Positions 27,045 to 35,709 of a stretch of 64,000 nucleotides of DNA are shown here, in pieces. The DNA comes from Haladaptatus pallidirubidus. Lineage in GTDB: Archaea; Halobacteriota; Halobacteria; Halobacteriales; Haladaptataceae. A program made the position numbers and the translations under genes. The number at the start of each line of letters is the position of its first letter. Within the stretch, counting starts at the first letter, position 1. The stretch lies in the NCBI RefSeq assembly GCF_020700235.1, contig NZ_CP085301.1, positions 3,472,001 to 3,536,000 of the forward strand, in the 5' to 3' direction. Under the pieces are notes generated by a model. It was not told where the DNA came from. It did no database searches and saw only the letters and a list, made by a program, of their open reading frames with translations.

Positions 27045-28196
27045 ATGTCACTACTAGAAGTAAACGACCTTCGTGTTCGCTACGACGCCGGAGACAAGCA
27101 GGTTCACGCCGTCGATGGTGTCACGTTCAACGTCAACCACGGCGAAACCTACGGTCTCGTCGGTGAATCGGGGTGTGGAAAAACAACGTTAGCCAAGTCG
27201 CTCATCCACCTGCTCGACTCGAACGGATACGTCGAGAGTGGTGAAATCTGGTTCGACGGAACCCTTCCCGAATGGGAAGACGAAAACGGAAACGCGCGAC
27301 AGGAGATAATCAACGACGACCGATACCCGGTCAGAGCGGACGGGAAAACCGACCTCGCAAAACTGGACAACCAACAGATTCGAGACGTTCGATGGCGGGA
27401 CATCGCGCTTATTCCACAGAGTGCGATGAACGCGCTCAACCCGGTGTACAAAGTCGGTGACCAGATTACGGAAGCAATACTGCGTCACGAACCGGGAACA
27501 TCCGTGGAGGAAGCGGACGCACGCGCCCGCGACCTCATCGAACGCGTCGGTATCGAACCCGACCGCGCGGACGATTACGCTCACCAGTTCAGTGGCGGAA
27601 TGAAACAGCGCGCCGTCATCGCAATGGCGATGGCGTGCAATCCGGATTTGCTCATCGCGGACGAACCGACGACGGCGCTCGACGTTATCATTCAAGACCG
27701 TATCCTCGAAGAGCTCGAAGCGCTCCAAGAGGAGTTCAACGTCGCAATCCTCGTCGTGAGCCACGACGTCAGCGTCATGGCCGAAATCTGCGACAAACTC
27801 GCGGTGATGTACGGCGGGAAGATGATGGAGAGCGGTCCGATGGGAGAAGTTCTCAACAACGCCGCAAACCCGTACACGCTCGGGTTGAAAAACTCGTTCC
27901 CAACGGTCGAAGAAGCACAGCAGGAACTCATCTCGATACCGGGATCGCCGCCGACGCTGCTCGACCCGAACGATGGCTGTCGGTTCGCACCGCGCTGTCC
28001 GTTCGTCGTGGACGAATGTCACTCGGCACACCCACCGGGATACGACGTCGAAAAGGCGGGAGGGGGACGGCGAACGGAAGCGATTTCTCCCGATGTGCAC
28101 CGGTCGGCTTGCTATCGAATTGACGAACTCGAAACGATGCGCACTGAAGCGAAAAAGGAGAAAACATGGCATCAGAACACGACGCAGACCCACTAG
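27045..28196 (+). CDS. Peptide ABC importer ATP-binding protein 1 (DppD type)
   Basis: A 383-residue ABC ATPase with Walker A GESGCGKTT (about 39-47), signature QFSGGMKQRAVI, Walker B LLIADEPTTALD, and the oligopeptide-transporter C-terminal domain whose cysteine cluster CRFAPRCPF is visible. An insertion of about 35 residues between Walker A and the Q-loop (around EDENGNARQEI) is larger than in bacterial DppD. ATG 27045 is preceded by an AGGAG-type ribosome-binding site (27033-27037). Confidence 0.95.
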   Translation: MSLLEVNDLRVRYDAGDKQVHAVDGVTFNVNHGETYGLVGESGCGKTTLAKSLIHLLDSNGYVESGEIWFDGTLPEWEDENGNARQEIINDDRYPVRADGKTDLAKLDNQQIRDVRWRDIALIPQSAMNALNPVYKVGDQITEAILRHEPGTSVEEADARARDLIERVGIEPDRADDYAHQFSGGMKQRAVIAMAMACNPDLLIADEPTTALDVIIQDRILEELEALQEEFNVAILVVSHDVSVMAEICDKLAVMYGGKMMESGPMGEVLNNAANPYTLGLKNSFPTVEEAQQELISIPGSPPTLLDPNDGCRFAPRCPFVVDECHSAHPPGYDVEKAGGGRRTEAISPDVHRSACYRIDELETMRTEAKKEKTWHQNTTQTH

Positions 28197-29530
28197 TAGA
28201 AATCGAGAACGTCTCGAAGTTGTTCGACCTGTCGCAGGGTGTCGTCGACCGACTACTCGGGAAGGAACCACAGCCAGTTCGTGCAGTCCAGAACGTCGAC
28301 CTCACCATCAACCGCGGCGACATCATGGGTATCGCTGGCGAATCCGGCTGTGGAAAGACTACGCTCGGAAAACTGCTGGTGAAACTCTACGACCCGACGG
28401 AGGGGACGATTCGCTTCGACGGCAGGGACGTAACCAAACTCTCGCGCGAGGACGAACGGGTGTTCCGTCAGCGCGTCCAGATGATATTCCAAGACCCGTT
28501 CGAGAGCCTGAATCCGCGGATGACGGTCTTCCAATCCGTCGTCGAGCCGTTGAAGATAAACGACATCGGAGACGGATACCGAGACCGAAAGGAGCAGGTC
28601 GTCGAGGTGCTAAACGACGTGGGACTCTCGCCCGCCGAGGCGTATTTGAACGAGTTTCCGAAGGAACTCTCGGGCGGAGAGCGCCAGCGTGTTGCGATTG
28701 CGCGCGCGCTGGTCGTCAATCCGGATTTCGTCGTCTGCGATGAACCTGTGTCGATGCTCGACGTGTCGATTCGAGCGGGCGTGCTGAATCTGATGAAAGA
28801 ATTACAGGACGAGTACGGGCTGACCTATCTGTTCATCAGCCACGACCTCTCCCTTATCCGATACATGTGCGACCGAACGGCAATCATGTACCTCGGAGAC
28901 ATCATCGAGCAGGGATCGACGAGCGACGTGGTGACGAAATCGAAACACCCCTACACGGAGGCGTTGTTCGACGCGGTGCCGGAAATCGAACCCGACGCGG
29001 AACGACACCGGGCGAATGTCACCGGCGAGGTTCCGGATCCGCGAAACCCGCCGAGTGGCTGTCGATTCCACCCGCGATGCGCGAAGATCATTCCGCCGGA
29101 GGACTGGACGGGGAGTCAAGATGCGTTCCGACGAGCGTTCCAGTTCAAGCGCCGCGCGGCGATGGATGACCTCGAAGTCGAAGAGATCGACGCCAACGAA
29201 CAACGGTCGGCGGTTGACCAACTGCTCGCATCCGGGCTCACGTTGGAACTCCCCGAGGAACACCGTCACGAAGCCGAGAGCAAGGGTACAGTCGATGTGA
29301 ATGCACTCGATATGCCTCGACGAGCCGAGAACGCACTCCGGTCTGCCGCCCGTGATCTCATCGAGGGGAACGAAGAAGACGCCATGGAGCAACTCAATAG
29401 GGAGTTCCAAACGGTGTGCGAACAGCGCCATCCGGAACTCCGGCAGTCGGGAGACCAAATTGCAGCCTGTCATTTGTTCGAATCCTCGGCTTCGAACCCG
29501 GAAGCGGTCGCACCGGACGCGTCCGACTGA
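28166..29530 (+). CDS. Peptide ABC importer ATP-binding protein 2 (DppF type) with C-terminal insertion
   Basis: A 454-residue ABC ATPase: Walker A GESGCGKTT, Q-loop IFQDPFESLNPRMTV, signature ELSGGERQRVAIARAL, Walker B VVCDEPVSMLDVS. The C-terminal cysteine domain is split: CRFHPRC (about residues 299-305) is separated from VCEQRHPELR...ACHLFE by roughly 110 residues of acidic, helical-looking sequence, where bacterial DppF has about 15. It starts 31 bases inside the previous gene, with a ribosome-binding site AAAGGAG at 28154-28160. It completes the importer. Confidence 0.94.
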   Translation: MASEHDADPLVEIENVSKLFDLSQGVVDRLLGKEPQPVRAVQNVDLTINRGDIMGIAGESGCGKTTLGKLLVKLYDPTEGTIRFDGRDVTKLSREDERVFRQRVQMIFQDPFESLNPRMTVFQSVVEPLKINDIGDGYRDRKEQVVEVLNDVGLSPAEAYLNEFPKELSGGERQRVAIARALVVNPDFVVCDEPVSMLDVSIRAGVLNLMKELQDEYGLTYLFISHDLSLIRYMCDRTAIMYLGDIIEQGSTSDVVTKSKHPYTEALFDAVPEIEPDAERHRANVTGEVPDPRNPPSGCRFHPRCAKIIPPEDWTGSQDAFRRAFQFKRRAAMDDLEVEEIDANEQRSAVDQLLASGLTLELPEEHRHEAESKGTVDVNALDMPRRAENALRSAARDLIEGNEEDAMEQLNREFQTVCEQRHPELRQSGDQIAACHLFESSASNPEAVAPDASD

Positions 29531-29613
29531 GCGTCATCGACACGGCCATTTTACTTTCTGCTACCGAGGGAAACTCTTACAGTACTGATACGCATAACTA
29601 TAATCACATCTTT

Positions 29614-30093
29614 ATGTCGAATTTACGTACTCGCTTTGCCTCCCGGCCGAAACAACCGCTTCTCGTCGGTGCAGTCGTCGTCACGGCGTGGTTGTTCGTT
29701 CCGACCATGCAGGGCCACCTCGCAACGATGAACAGTGGGAGCGTCGATGTGGCGGCGACGGAGTACACCGTTTCGGACGACGGCGAACACCTGTCCACGA
29801 CGCTCCAGATACGCAATCCAACGAGACGAGACATCGTCTTTTCCAGCGGCATACTCCACGCACACGATGGAGACGTGCAGTTAACGGACGGAACGACAAC
29901 CTCGCTCGACGGAGTCCGTATTCCTGCCGGCGAAACGGTCGAGACGACGATACACATCGACTTGAATTCGGAGCAGTCGTCCGAGGCGAAGACCGCAATC
30001 GAATCAGAGTCAGTGACGCTCTCGGGAACGATTCGAGGCGAAATCGGAGAAAAGGGCGTTTCGATACCAGTTACAACCGGGGAAGGTCAATGA
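29614..30093 (+). CDS. Membrane-anchored extracytoplasmic protein, unknown function
   Basis: A 159-residue protein with a basic N-terminus, one membrane helix (about 15-33) and an outer beta-rich domain of about 120 residues (SVDVAATEYTVSDDG, TLQIRNPTRRDIVF, VRIPAGETVETTIHI) that resembles LEA14/Ig-like domains. Start ATG 29614 gives the expected anchor. It overlaps the next gene by four bases (ATGA). No enzyme motif is visible. Confidence 0.72.
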   Translation: MSNLRTRFASRPKQPLLVGAVVVTAWLFVPTMQGHLATMNSGSVDVAATEYTVSDDGEHLSTTLQIRNPTRRDIVFSSGILHAHDGDVQLTDGTTTSLDGVRIPAGETVETTIHIDLNSEQSSEAKTAIESESVTLSGTIRGEIGEKGVSIPVTTGEGQ

Positions 30094-30545
30094 CCGAGAC
30101 GGCGAACGAATGGGCGTCTGATAGCGCCCAAGGCAATCAACAACGTCGATACTGGCTGTCGATACTCTCAAAAGGTCTCGTAACCGGCGTAATGGGGGGA
30201 ATCGGCGCGTTTACGTACAACATGTCCGAGCTGATGGTTGCGTCTATAGACCCACAACTGGTTCTAGGTATCACCGCGCTCGCGGGGGTGTACGCACACC
30301 TGCTCGCGAACGGTCTCCGAGAGAGCATTCGCGTCGGACTCGTCGGCTTCTTTACCGGGGGCTTTACGCTGGTCGGCGTGTGGCTCGCCCCGCTGTGGAT
30401 TCTACCGTACACCGCTGGCGCACGCGACATACTGCTTCCGAAGGTGGCCGGAACCGCGGTCACCGCCGCGATTATCGTCTACTCGGCGGTGTTCCTCGGC
30501 GCGTATCTCTCGGCGCTGACTATCGACGCATACGCCTCAACGTAA
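30090..30545 (+). CDS. Four-helix membrane protein, unknown function
   Basis: A 151-residue protein with a hydrophilic N-terminus and four membrane helices (about 25-47, 50-72, 78-102, 115-140). Translationally coupled to the preceding membrane-anchored protein through an ATGA overlap, which suggests the two products act together. I do not recognise the family. Confidence 0.72.
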   Translation: MTETANEWASDSAQGNQQRRYWLSILSKGLVTGVMGGIGAFTYNMSELMVASIDPQLVLGITALAGVYAHLLANGLRESIRVGLVGFFTGGFTLVGVWLAPLWILPYTAGARDILLPKVAGTAVTAAIIVYSAVFLGAYLSALTIDAYAST

Positions 30546-30577
30546 GGGTTTTGTTCTGTGCGTTTGTAGACGCGTCT

Positions 30578-30835
30578 GTGTCGAAAGACGTTCCCACGCG
30601 CGAACGCTCGGTTCGCGAACGTGGCACATTCGCAAATCACGGCGACGATCCGACGCTGGCAAGTTATCTCTCGTCGCTTTTCTTACTACTTTCGGTGCCG
30701 TCGTTCATCTTGTTGGCATACGGCGGCTACTGGTACGGCCTGTACGAGTACGGGACGATACTCTCCGTGTTCGGCGGCCTTCTCGTCGGGTCGATTGCGC
30801 TCACGTTCACCGTCATGCACGTCGTAACTCGATAG
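30578..30835 (+). CDS. Small two-helix membrane protein
   Basis: An 85-residue protein starting at GTG 30578 (MSKDVPTRERSVRE), with a charged N-terminus and two hydrophobic helices (about 28-50 and 57-82). The frame is open further upstream, where it shadows the neighbouring gene, so the start is uncertain. It lies 32 bases after the preceding gene and ends three bases before the end of the convergent 70-residue protein gene. Confidence 0.6.
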   Translation: MSKDVPTRERSVRERGTFANHGDDPTLASYLSSLFLLLSVPSFILLAYGGYWYGLYEYGTILSVFGGLLVGSIALTFTVMHVVTR

Positions 30836-30837
30836 CG

Positions 30838-31050
30838 TCAGAAGCCGCTGTTTCGCAGGGACAGATAGAACAGGACTCCCATCGCCGCAACGAGGAGTCC
30901 TAGCTCCAATCGAGTGGGCGATTGCCCGCCGGAGATGAAAAACAGTAGCAGGCTCGATATGCTAAGCAGTACCGCAAGGGAGAAGAGCAGTATCGTTAGA
31001 TTCGTCTCGTCGGTCAACCAGTAGAAAACCAAGTCTCCGATATTATCCAT
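30838..31050 (-). CDS. Small two-helix membrane protein
   Basis: A 70-residue protein with two hydrophobic helices (about 17-40 and 49-66) linked by a short loop SGGQSPTRLE. Last gene of a minus-strand series; six bases separate it from the gene upstream. Function unknown. Confidence 0.65.
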   Translation of the reverse strand: MDNIGDLVFYWLTDETNLTILLFSLAVLLSISSLLLFFISGGQSPTRLELGLLVAAMGVLFYLSLRNSGF

Positions 31051-31056
31051 GGTGGC

Positions 31057-31584
31057 CTAAAAGAGCATATCTTCGTAGACACACTCGACCGGTTCGAGGA
31101 CGAGTTGAAGCGCGAGCGTGTATGTCGTGAGTGCGAGTTTCGAATCGGCGGTGAACTCCGTCGCCTCGTCGCGCCATTCGGCGACGCTGGCGGCGAACCT
31201 GACGTGGGAATCGTGAACCGTCATGAGCCATTTCGTTGGGAGTTCGTCGTGATTCCCCTTATATGTCACCCGAAAGAGGTACTTAAACGTCGCATCGGTT
31301 CGACCGCTAATATCTTCTCCTGCCTGTAGTTCGGGGAACTGCGGTGTTCCGAACAACTGTGTGAGCCGATAGTACGGGATGCCGATGTTGTCGGTTCGCG
31401 ACGCGTCACGGTCGCCGCTGATGTACGCGACGACGTTCAGGTCGTCGCGTTGGCGAACGTTATCCTCGACCAACAATTCGCCGTCCGCTCTCCGGGCCTC
31501 GATTTCCGTCTGAGGAATTGGCTCGACGACGACGTCTTGAAGCTCGCTGAAATCCGGTGCGTCGGGGTGGTTTCGGATGTCCAT
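31057..31584 (-). CDS. Conserved-looking soluble protein, unknown function
   Basis: A 175-residue acidic protein without membrane helices, signal peptide or recognised catalytic motif. It contains DIRNHPDAPDFSELQDV at the start and a beta-rich middle (FKYLFRVTYKGNHDELP). It sits between two small membrane proteins, three and six bases apart, so it is likely part of a membrane-associated complex with them. Confidence 0.7.
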   Translation of the reverse strand: MDIRNHPDAPDFSELQDVVVEPIPQTEIEARRADGELLVEDNVRQRDDLNVVAYISGDRDASRTDNIGIPYYRLTQLFGTPQFPELQAGEDISGRTDATFKYLFRVTYKGNHDELPTKWLMTVHDSHVRFAASVAEWRDEATEFTADSKLALTTYTLALQLVLEPVECVYEDMLF

Positions 31585-31587
31585 AGC

Positions 31588-31839
31588 TTAGTAAGCGAAG
31601 TAGTTGAATCCACGCCAGCCAGCGTAGCCGAGGCCGATGAAGGCGACGCCGGTAGCGAGAACGATGAGCGATTCACCCGTACTCATCGTACTCTCCATCT
31701 GCGGAATCAGTTTAAAATACAGCGATATTCCGAATAGGACGTATATGTATCCGATAATGACACCCAACAGAGCCACGGTTATCGACAGTAGCCCGACTGG
31801 GCCACGAAGTGGCCGTGGAACACTATTTTTCAACGCCAT
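31588..31839 (-). CDS. Small two-helix membrane protein
   Basis: An 83-residue protein with hydrophobic helices at about 13-37 and 55-72. ATG 31839 is preferred over a start 39 bases upstream because a TATA-like TTTATGC sits between the two, about 25 bases before ATG 31839, which fits a leaderless transcript. It would be the promoter-proximal gene of the three-gene set with the 175- and 70-residue proteins. Confidence 0.65.
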   Translation of the reverse strand: MALKNSVPRPLRGPVGLLSITVALLGVIIGYIYVLFGISLYFKLIPQMESTMSTGESLIVLATGVAFIGLGYAGWRGFNYFAY

Positions 31840-31884
31840 GGTTTGTGCTACTGTGGCACAAGCATAAAACTTCTGCAACGAGCC

Positions 31885-32232
31885 TTACTCGTCTTTGTCT
31901 GCGTCGCGTTCCCGTGCTTCGAGATTCTCCAAACCGTCGCCGGAGATGGGCGACATCCGCTCGTCGAATTCACCGTCGTTCGGTTCCTCGTTGGCTTTCG
32001 CCGCCGCATCTCGCCCGGCGAAGTAAGCGGAGACGAACCTCTCTTTGTTCTCCCGCAGGGTGTAGCCCACCCAGATTAAGACGAGACCGGGAACCACCCG
32101 GAAAACGGACGCTGGCGAGGTTATCCCATATCTGCTCGTAACGACAGTCCCGTTGAGCGCGTCACCGACGAGAAGCGCGCCCGTCACGAGTGTGAACGTC
32201 GAAACCATCGCCAAGAACTGACGGGAGAACAT
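31885..32232 (-). CDS. Two-helix membrane protein with acidic tail
   Basis: A 115-residue protein with two hydrophobic stretches (about 5-25 and 43-60) and a charged C-terminal half ending DADKDE. It starts one base after the stop of the phosphoribosyltransferase gene, so both are likely on one transcript. Function unknown. Confidence 0.7.
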   Translation of the reverse strand: MFSRQFLAMVSTFTLVTGALLVGDALNGTVVTSRYGITSPASVFRVVPGLVLIWVGYTLRENKERFVSAYFAGRDAAAKANEEPNDGEFDERMSPISGDGLENLEARERDADKDE

Positions 32233-32233
32233 C

Positions 32234-32800
32234 TCACCCGTCGCCGTGTTCGTCCTCGATGACGACTTCGCCGTCCACCACGTCTACGTTGATGAGCGTC
32301 TTGACCTGATAGTCGGTGTCATCCAGTTCGTTCGCACCGACCTTCTTAATGACGGCGCACACGTCGACGACTTCCGCGCCGATGTATTCGAGCGCCTCGG
32401 TGACGGCCTTCATCGTCCCGCCGGTGCTGAGCACGTCGTCCAGCAGAAGGACGCGGTCGCCCTCGTCGACGTTGTTGATGTACATCTCGTTCTCGGAGTA
32501 ACCGGTCTGCTGGGAGAGCGCGACTTCGCCATCCAAGCCGTATTTTCGCTTGCGGATGACCACCAGCGGAATGTCGGTCATCAGCGAGACGGCGGTCGAG
32601 ATGTGAATCCCCATCGCCGCGGGCGTGACGATTTTATCGACGTTTTCCAAATCCGCCTTGCGGATGATTTTGATGACGATTTCCCGCAGGAGCGTCGGTT
32701 CGAGCATCGGAATCCCGTCGCTGATGGGATGGACAAAGTAGTGGTATCCGTCTTTCTCGATAATCGGGGCTTCGAGAAGCGACTGCTTCAACTGGTCCAT
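32234..32800 (-). CDS. hpt: Hypoxanthine/guanine phosphoribosyltransferase-like (purine salvage)
   Basis: A 188-residue type I phosphoribosyltransferase. The PRPP-binding loop is [14 protein letters not shown] (about 113-126). The protein matches the archaeal HGPRTase-like group through [18 protein letters not shown] and [17 protein letters not shown]. It would join a purine base to PRPP to give the nucleotide. ATG 32800 is used; a TTG five codons upstream is also open. It heads a run of minus-strand genes that otherwise encode small membrane proteins. Adenine cannot be excluded as substrate. Confidence 0.9.
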   Translation of the reverse strand: MDQLKQSLLEAPIIEKDGYHYFVHPISDGIPMLEPTLLREIVIKIIRKADLENVDKIVTPAAMGIHISTAVSLMTDIPLVVIRKRKYGLDGEVALSQQTGYSENEMYINNVDEGDRVLLLDDVLSTGGTMKAVTEALEYIGAEVVDVCAVIKKVGANELDDTDYQVKTLINVDVVDGEVVIEDEHGDG

Positions 32801-33577
32801 GCTGGGGATATTCAATCCAGCAGTAAAAGGTGATGGTATCGCCCGCGAGGGTGAGACATAGACACAGTCGGAGCTATTTGATTATTGTCAGACATTGTTG
32901 AGTGCGAGCGATGCCTTTGGGTTGGAGATGAAGATTTTGACGGGAATGAGACTGTAAATCACACCTGCTCCCGCAGTCACTCGTAATTTCGCTACTTGTT
33001 CCTTTTTCGCTCGCCCGTGGCAATGGGCGAATCAAGGAGTGAGCGACTGCAAGGAGCGAGCGACGAGCGAGGGCGTGGTGTAGCGTCGTGACGACCGCAG
33101 AAGTCACGACGCCAAAATCATTGTCTCGCAGGCGTGGCGTGGAGTCGGCATCAACAAACAGTCCCTCGTCAGAACCAATGTCACCGTCTCGGGGACACTG
33201 TTTGCATCCGATTCCAACCAACTCTCCTGAACCACTTTCACTTTCAGTACGGGTAAGGCTCATTTCTTTTACCGTCCCGACCCTCTGAGCAAATGCGGGT
33301 GGGAGAGACCCGCACCTCAGCAAATCGGTTGCCAAAACCCCTACTCTGACCCAGCAGGGTTCGATTTGTTTCCATGCCCCCTCCCCGGGGGGTTCTCCTG
33401 AAATTCGCGGCTGATGGCTTTTCCGATGAGCGACGATATTCGAGAGGGTCATTTTCCCCTCTTCGAGAGAGGATAAGAGGATAGTTAAAAATATTGACTA
33501 ATATACAAGAAAATGCTAACTAATAAGCGGTGGGAATATGCTACTAACGCAAGAATAAATATAAGGTAAACGAACTT
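32801..33577. other. Accessory intergenic region of about 780 bases, no supported gene
   Basis: I find no gene here I would defend. A 192-codon minus-strand frame (32874-33452) is open, but its translation is rich in Cys, Ser and Arg and unlike haloarchaeal proteins. 33020-33075 is a run of GAGCGA-type near repeats. 33295-33398 has several inverted repeats and is listed separately. From about 33470 to 33577 the sequence becomes strongly AT-rich, continuing into the broken pilin gene. The base composition contrasts with the neighbours and suggests acquired DNA. Confidence 0.6.
33295..33398. ncRNA. Candidate structured RNA (strand unknown)
   Basis: Several inverted repeats lie close together: GCGGGT/ACCCGC with a 7-base loop (33295-33313); CAAATCG (33321-33327) with CGATTTG (33362-33368), nested around AACCC (33336-33340) with GGGTT (33357-33361), giving a 12-pair stem with an 8-base bulge; and a C-run/G-run pair at 33377-33392. 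I looked for the conserved cores of RNase P RNA and 7S RNA and did not find them. No known class is assigned; it could also be an end of a decayed mobile element. Confidence 0.3.
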
Positions 33578-34046
33578 TTACAGCTCGATTTCTTTCGTCT
33601 GTACGACAGTTCGTGTGTCGTCGTTTATTGCTGTAATTGTAACTGTGATGGTATTCCCATCAAGACCTTCTGCGTCTGTATCGATCGAAGCAGAACCACT
33701 ACTCGTATCGTCAGCAGCGCCATCTTTGAAAGTAATCGTATCACCGACTTCACTGAGGGTTGCTTCACCATCAGAGGTTCCTGCATTTGTCGTCGTCACC
33801 TCAAGAACTGTGTCTGACTCCTGTGCTGATGCAAATGAGATGGTGATCGTGTTATCTGTATTATCTCCTTGAATCGAGGCACCTGCTTGGACATTTGTGT
33901 TAAGATTGTCACCAAGACCCATCACGAACGTTCCTATCACTGCGGCTAAAATAACGGTAATTGCAACTATTAAAATTACGACGATAACTGTCGAAATACA
34001 TCTATTTTTTAGATATATTCCCGTCGAATTTTTCTTTGAGTGTCAT
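33578..34046 (-). pseudogene. Type IV pilin-like gene with a frameshift
   Basis: From ATG 34046 the frame reads MTLKEKFDGNISKK and then stops at TAG (34002-34004) directly after a run of six A. The neighbouring frame carries on from the same point with a typical haloarchaeal pilin H-domain (VILIVAITVILAAVIGTFVMGLGD) and a 95-residue Thr/Ser/Asp-rich beta domain to the stop at 33578. Skipping one base in the A run joins the two. No start codon precedes the H-domain in its own frame. So it is either a pseudogene, a programmed frameshift or a homopolymer sequencing error. The gene is AT-rich relative to its neighbours. Confidence 0.75.
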
Positions 34047-34468
34047 ATTGTTGTATTCTCCTGCGACGCGCATTCTTCACTATCGAGAACATCAAGATTA
34101 CCAAATATTTCGATATATAATTTGTAATGTCGAATTTAGTATATTTTCGTACTCGTTCGATCTTGCTTTCTTCAGATGGTAAGCGCGTTATATCAGGCTT
34201 TGATACCCATACCTAATAAAGATATAGCTGTCCATATCCATGTATTAGAATATGATATTTCATGCGTAGAAAACCGTATTTGAGAAATTGGAATTGTTGA
34301 AATTATGTTTCGATGCCATTTCTATGGCAATGCATACGGAAAATCGTCAGTTCGGCCTGCTGTGTGCCAAAATTGATAATTCGACGCGGTTGCGATATGG
34401 AACGTGAAATGTGCGGCACTGAAGGAAATAGAGAGTGTGTCGGAGCAGAGTGTCGGCTACAAATACGG
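34047..34468. other. AT-rich intergenic region
   Basis: No gene is visible in these 420 bases. The sequence is markedly AT-rich. On the minus strand it holds an AGGAG motif 34060-34064 and ATATAT-type boxes around 34110-34120 that could serve the pilin gene; the downstream end of coaBC lies at its other edge. Confidence 0.5.
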
Positions 34469-35638
34469 TCACTCTGTCTTCGTTAACTCGTTAGCGACTT
34501 CCTTCGCCACGCGAATTCCCAACTCCTCTTTGCTCCCGCTGTACTTCCGAACGCTGTTCTCGCGGACGAACAGCGTTCTCGTCTCGTCTTCGCCCATCAC
34601 GCTCGCGTCGTTCGCCACGACGAACGAACACTCGGCACGGGAAAGCGTTTCGCGGGCGGCAGCGACCATCGCCGAATCGTCACCGCTGGTTTCGGCCTTG
34701 AAGCCGACGATTGGGAGGTCTGGGTGGTTCTCACGAACCGTATCGATGAGCTTCTGCGTCGGGTGCAATTCGAGCGAGAGGGTTTGTCCGGAGCGAATCT
34801 TTTCCTCCGCGGTGTCCGCCGTATAGTCGCTGATTGCGGCCACGGAAATCAGCGCGTCGGCCGGAAACGCCGTCACGAGATCGTTCGCGGCGTCCGTCAT
34901 CTCCTCGGCGGTTTCGACCTGTACGCCAGTTGCGTAGGGCACGTCCGGCGCGTCGTGGACGAGCGCGACGTTCGCGCCCGCGACGTAGCATGCGCGGGCG
35001 ATTGCTCTCCCCGTTTTTCCCGACGCACGGCTGGTTAGCACCCGGACGGGGTCGAGGGGTTCGCTCGTCGCGCCGCTGGTGACGACGATTCCCGTTCCGG
35101 CGAGGGGTTGGTCGCCGGTCGCTCGCGCCACGTCGAGCGCAATCATATCCTCGGTGGCGATTTTCGCTTTGCCTTCTTCGATTCGCGGTTCGACGAAATC
35201 GACGCCCCACGATTCGACGCGCTCGATGGCATCTAAGACGCCGGGGTGGTCGTACATCGGTTCGTGCATGGCGGGCGTGATGACGACCGGAACGTCCGCG
35301 CCGAGTGCGGTCGTCGCGCAGGTCGTTACCGGGGTATCGTCCACTGCACCCGCGATTTTCCCGACCGTGTTCGCCGTCGCTGGCGCGATGAGAAGCACGT
35401 CGGCCCACCCGTCGCGGCCACAGAGTTCGACGTGTTCGACTTTGCCCGTGATTTCGGTGACCACGTGGTTGTCGGTCGCGAACTCGACGGCCCACGGGTG
35501 GACGATTCCCTGCGCTCCCTTCGACATCACCCCCCGGACGTTCGCGCCGCGCCTGCGCAGTTCGTGCGCCAACTCGACTACTTTCACCGCCGCGATGCTT
35601 CCGGTCACCCCCAACGCCACGTTTACTCCGCTAAGCAT
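34469..35638 (-). CDS. coaBC: Bifunctional phosphopantothenoylcysteine decarboxylase / phosphopantothenate-cysteine ligase
   Basis: The 389-residue protein catalyses two consecutive steps of coenzyme A synthesis. The N-terminal flavoprotein half (about 1-175) shows GVTGSIAAVKVVEL, PATANTVGKIAGAVDD and PAMHEPMYDHP. The C-terminal ligase half shows TSGATSEPLDPVRVLTSRAS, SVAAISDYT and FKAETSG. Length and domain order are standard. It is transcribed alone, next to the broken ABC exporter upstream (72 bases). Confidence 0.95.
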   Translation of the reverse strand: MLSGVNVALGVTGSIAAVKVVELAHELRRRGANVRGVMSKGAQGIVHPWAVEFATDNHVVTEITGKVEHVELCGRDGWADVLLIAPATANTVGKIAGAVDDTPVTTCATTALGADVPVVITPAMHEPMYDHPGVLDAIERVESWGVDFVEPRIEEGKAKIATEDMIALDVARATGDQPLAGTGIVVTSGATSEPLDPVRVLTSRASGKTGRAIARACYVAGANVALVHDAPDVPYATGVQVETAEEMTDAANDLVTAFPADALISVAAISDYTADTAEEKIRSGQTLSLELHPTQKLIDTVRENHPDLPIVGFKAETSGDDSAMVAAARETLSRAECSFVVANDASVMGEDETRTLFVRENSVRKYSGSKEELGIRVAKEVANELTKTE

Positions 35639-35709
35639 TACCCGCTACTGGGTTCGGTATCCCGTAAAAGGTCACGGGTTCGACCGTTGGTTTCGGTTCG
35701 GATTGCCGT

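Noticed and set aside
32874..33452. 192-codon minus-strand open frame in the accessory region
   Set aside because: Translation is rich in Cys, Ser, Arg and Leu with no acidic bias, lies across the inverted repeats, and has no recognisable domain. It is more likely non-coding.
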